Assembly: GCF_016107535.1 (NCBI RefSeq)
Contig: NZ_JABASQ010000002.1
Coordinates: forward strand, 186,001 to 250,000
Source of the DNA: Psychrobacter cibarius
GTDB taxonomy: Bacteria; Pseudomonadota; Gammaproteobacteria; Pseudomonadales; Moraxellaceae
Reading direction: 5' to 3'
DNA: 64,000 nt
Position 1 is the first letter of the stretch; every line of letters begins with the position of its first letter. This document shows positions 61,634 through 64,000 of this stretch, piece by piece. The notes under the pieces were generated by a model. It saw nothing but the letters and a program-made list of their open reading frames with translations. It had not been told where the DNA came from and did no database searches. The position numbers and the translations under genes are program-made.

Positions 61634-61672
61634 ATAGTATTGGATCAATTGTTTTACTAAATATATAGTTAC

Positions 61673-61704
61673 AAAAAAAGTCACCTAATGGGTGGCTTTT
61701 TTTT
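61673..61704 (+). terminator. Intrinsic terminator of ompA-family gene
   Basis: AAAAAAAGTCACC pairs with GGTGGCTTTTTTT across a short loop (one G-T pair), followed by a long T-run. Confidence 0.85.
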
Positions 61705-61754
61705 ATTTATGGATTGAGAAAAGCAAGTTATTACATAAATTTGTGAAGCAATAA

Positions 61755-61797
61755 TGTTATACTAGCTGCCCAAACATTCTGTAAATTGACAGAATGT
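61755..61797 (+). promoter_or_regulatory. Putative typA promoter and palindromic operator
   Basis: Extended -10 TGTTATACT at 61755-61763. Just downstream, ACATTCTGT (61774-61782) and ACAGAATGT (61789-61797) form a perfect inverted repeat with a 6-base spacer, at the place where a transcript would start. Such a layout fits a repressor site or a 5' mRNA hairpin. Confidence 0.5.
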
Positions 61798-61989
61798 ACA
61801 TTAGCATAGCTATCTGTATGATGAATTTATCAGTGTAGATACTTGATTATATTGAAATTATTTGATTAACCGCATCTATTATGCAGTCTTCCAAAAGTAA
61901 GTACTCAATATCTATCTGGTTGATGATAAAAGTTTATCCAGCGGCGCTTATTGCTACTGCATTTTTTTAAGACGAAACGAGCATTTTAT

Positions 61990-63840
61990 ATGGCGAACGA
62001 TATCAAACACCTGCGTAACATTGCAATTATTGCCCACGTTGACCACGGTAAAACAACTTTGGTTGATAAGTTATTACATCAGTCTGGTACTTTTGGCGAC
62101 CGTGCAAACATTGCTGAACGTGCAATGGATTCAGGCGATATTGAGCAAGAACGTGGTATTACCATTTTGGCTAAAAATACAGCCATCCGCTGGACAGATA
62201 AGACTGATGATACTGAATATCGTATCAACATTGTTGACACCCCAGGTCACGCCGACTTTGGTGGTGAAGTTGAGCGTGTAATGTCTATGGTTGACTGCGT
62301 GCTTCTAGTCGTTGATGCGGTGGATGGCCCAATGCCACAGACCCGTTTTGTGACGCAAAAAGCGTTCGAACAAGGTCTAAAACCTATCGTTGTCATCAAT
62401 AAAATTGACCGTCCTGGCTCACGCCCTGACTGGGTAATGGATCAAATCTTTGATCTTTTTGATAACTTGGGTGCAACTGATGAACAGCTTGATTTCCCAG
62501 TTGTTTATGCCTCAGCATTGAATGGTATTGCAGGTTTGGAAGCTGACGATTTAGCTGATGACATGACACCGCTTTTCAAAACAATTGTTGATGTGGTTCA
62601 GCCTCCTCAAGTTGATGCTGACGCACCGTTCCGTATGCAAATCTCAAGCCTTGATTACAACAGTTTTGTTGGCGTTATCGGCATTGGTCGTATTCAGCGT
62701 GGTAAAGTCAAAACCAATACTCAAGTAACTGTAATCGACAAAAATGGCAATACCCGTAATGGCCGTATTTTAAAAATTATGGGTTATCATGGTCTTGATC
62801 GTATTGATGTTGAAGATGCACAAGCTGGTGACATCGTTTGTATTACTGGTATTGATTCGCTTAATATCTCAGATACGATTTGTGATCCTAGTGCTGTCGA
62901 AGCATTACCAGCATTAACGGTTGATGAACCTACCGTTTCTATGAACTTCCAAGTAAATAACTCACCTTTTGCTGGTCGTGATGGCAAGTTTGTGACCTCG
63001 CGTAATATCCGTGAGCGTCTTGAGCGTGAATTGATTCATAACGTAGCATTACGTGTAGAAGATACAGAATCTCCTGATAAATTCAAAGTATCAGGTCGCG
63101 GTGAGCTGCATCTGTCTGTATTGATTGAAAACATGCGCCGTGAAGGTTTTGAGATGGGTGTTTCAGGCCCAGAAGTTATCGTCAAAGAAGTGGATGGTAA
63201 ATTACAAGAGCCGTATGAAAACGTTGTTTTTGATATTGAAGATGAGCATCAAGGTTCTATCATGGAGCAGGTTGGCTTGCGTAAAGGCGAGATGACCAAT
63301 ATGGAGCTTGATGGTAAAGGTCGTATGCGTATCGAAGCGACGATGCCTGCCCGTGGTTTGATCGGTTTCCGTTCTGAGTTCTTAACGTTGACCTCAGGAA
63401 CTGGTATCATGACGTCAAGCTTCTCACATTACGGTCCACAAAAGATCGGTGATGTTGGTGGTCGCTCGAATGGTGTCTTGGTTTCTATGGCGAAGGGTGT
63501 TTGCTTAGGTTTCGCGCTATTTAACCTGCAAAAACGCGGTAAGTTATTTGCTGAGCCACAGCTTGAAGTTTACGAAGGTATGATTGTTGGTCTTAACTCA
63601 CGTAACGATGATATGGCTGTTAATCCAACGACTGCTAAGCAGTTAACCAACGTTCGTGCGAGTGGTACTGATGAAGCATTGACGTTGACTCCAGCAGTCA
63701 AGTTCACACTTGAGCAAGCGCTTGAATTCATTCAAGATGATGAATTGGTTGAAGTAACACCTAAGGCGATTCGTCTGCGTAAGCGTTATTTGACTGAAAG
63801 TGAGCGTAAGCGTCACGGCCGTGGTAAAAAAGGTGCTTAA
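61990..63840 (+). CDS. typA: Ribosome-associated GTPase TypA/BipA
   Basis: Translational GTPase, 616 residues, needed for ribosome assembly and growth at low temperature or stress. G1 [15 protein letters not shown] (~residues 15-29), switch [14 protein letters not shown]3 [16 protein letters not shown]4 [12 protein letters not shown], then EF-G-like domains and the TypA-specific C-terminal part with [12 protein letters not shown] and [11 protein letters not shown], ending in a basic tail [10 protein letters not shown]. The frame is open from 61951, but ATG 61990 gives the standard [21 protein letters not shown] start. The ribosome site is poor. A terminator follows at 63943. Confidence 0.94.
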   Translation: MANDIKHLRNIAIIAHVDHGKTTLVDKLLHQSGTFGDRANIAERAMDSGDIEQERGITILAKNTAIRWTDKTDDTEYRINIVDTPGHADFGGEVERVMSMVDCVLLVVDAVDGPMPQTRFVTQKAFEQGLKPIVVINKIDRPGSRPDWVMDQIFDLFDNLGATDEQLDFPVVYASALNGIAGLEADDLADDMTPLFKTIVDVVQPPQVDADAPFRMQISSLDYNSFVGVIGIGRIQRGKVKTNTQVTVIDKNGNTRNGRILKIMGYHGLDRIDVEDAQAGDIVCITGIDSLNISDTICDPSAVEALPALTVDEPTVSMNFQVNNSPFAGRDGKFVTSRNIRERLERELIHNVALRVEDTESPDKFKVSGRGELHLSVLIENMRREGFEMGVSGPEVIVKEVDGKLQEPYENVVFDIEDEHQGSIMEQVGLRKGEMTNMELDGKGRMRIEATMPARGLIGFRSEFLTLTSGTGIMTSSFSHYGPQKIGDVGGRSNGVLVSMAKGVCLGFALFNLQKRGKLFAEPQLEVYEGMIVGLNSRNDDMAVNPTTAKQLTNVRASGTDEALTLTPAVKFTLEQALEFIQDDELVEVTPKAIRLRKRYLTESERKRHGRGKKGA

Positions 63841-63942
63841 TATTGAGCCATGAATTACTGAGTAATTTATTGGATTGATGTTTTATAGAAGCATTTGATG
63901 CCATTATTATTTAAGAATAGGCATCAAGATAACTAAAAAATT

Positions 63943-63991
63943 AGCAGTATAGAGTGAACTGAATATGGTTCATTTTATGCTGCTTTTTTTT
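63943..63991 (+). terminator. Intrinsic terminator after typA
   Basis: AGCAGTATAGAGTGAAC and GTTCATTTTATGCTGCT pair with a few G-T pairs over an 8-base loop, followed by a T-run. It lies about 100 bases after the typA stop. Confidence 0.75.
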
Positions 63992-64000
63992 GTTGTAATT

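Larger units (their letters stand above)
61634..61989. other. Intergenic region between ompA and typA
   Basis: 356 bases without a gene. It holds the ompA terminator (61673-61704), a promoter-like TGTTATACT at 61755-61763, and a perfect 9-base inverted repeat at 61774-61797. Confidence 0.5.

Overview
The window looks like a chromosomal segment of a gamma-proteobacterium of the Moraxellaceae, most probably Psychrobacter. The base composition is moderate. The gene orders lepA-lepB-DUF4845-rnc-era-recO and smc-zipA-ligA are typical of gamma-proteobacteria. The OmpA-type porin, rubredoxin reductase and leucine-degradation (liu) genes also fit an aerobic, lipid- and amino-acid-using marine or cold-adapted organism. 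The genus is an inference; no rRNA gene is present to confirm it.

Layout. 1-90: start of a probable Hsp33 gene on the minus strand. 415-3826: a glutamate/aspartate-type ABC importer (gltIJKL). 4041-5261: a rubredoxin reductase-type flavoprotein. 5596-9415: two tandem paralogous acyl-CoA synthetases, each with its own sigma70-type promoter. 9560-16640: a five-gene leucine/isovalerate catabolic cluster in the order liuB-C-D-E-A. 16764-21442: a TonB-C-terminal protein, coaX and birA, a TSUP transporter and two unknown genes. 21582-29173: smc, zipA and ligA. 29177-31509: two AT-rich accessory genes, one with a DUF2971-like region. 31551-39014: lipoproteins, a YgiQ-type radical SAM protein, an Lrp regulator divergent from an EamA exporter, and smpB. 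39372-42277: coaD, a 2[4Fe-4S] ferredoxin, bioA and bioD. 42341-42922: RNase P RNA and tRNA-Met(CAT). 43161-51648: the group 2-type capsule export and lipid-linker genes kpsMTEDCS. 52011-58429: lepA-lepB-DUF4845-rnc-era-recO. 58548-58992: a decayed pdxJ. 59037-63840: a pseudopilin, an OmpA-family protein and typA.

How the genes work together. The acyl-CoA synthetases may activate branched or short acids that the liu enzymes (isovaleryl-CoA dehydrogenase, methylcrotonyl-CoA carboxylase, methylglutaconyl-CoA hydratase, HMG-CoA lyase) take to acetyl-CoA and acetoacetate. The carboxylase needs biotin, and both biotin synthesis genes (bioA, bioD) and the ligase that attaches biotin (birA) lie in the same window. 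CoaX and CoaD are two steps of CoA synthesis. The capsule genes provide the inner-membrane ABC exporter, periplasmic and outer-membrane parts and Kdo-linker transferases, but no sugar-specific genes, so the repeat-unit genes must be elsewhere.

Most notable: the pdxJ relic that keeps its ancestral place behind recO; a roughly 100 bp MITE-like element with imperfect terminal inverted repeats upstream of ligA; the AT-rich DUF2971-like gene coupled to ligA; three tandem 11-bp repeats between birA and the TSUP gene; strong inverted repeats upstream of typA and ompA; and a duplicated 15-nt translation-start segment around era. I found no CRISPR array, intact insertion sequence, prophage or clearly new multi-gene system.
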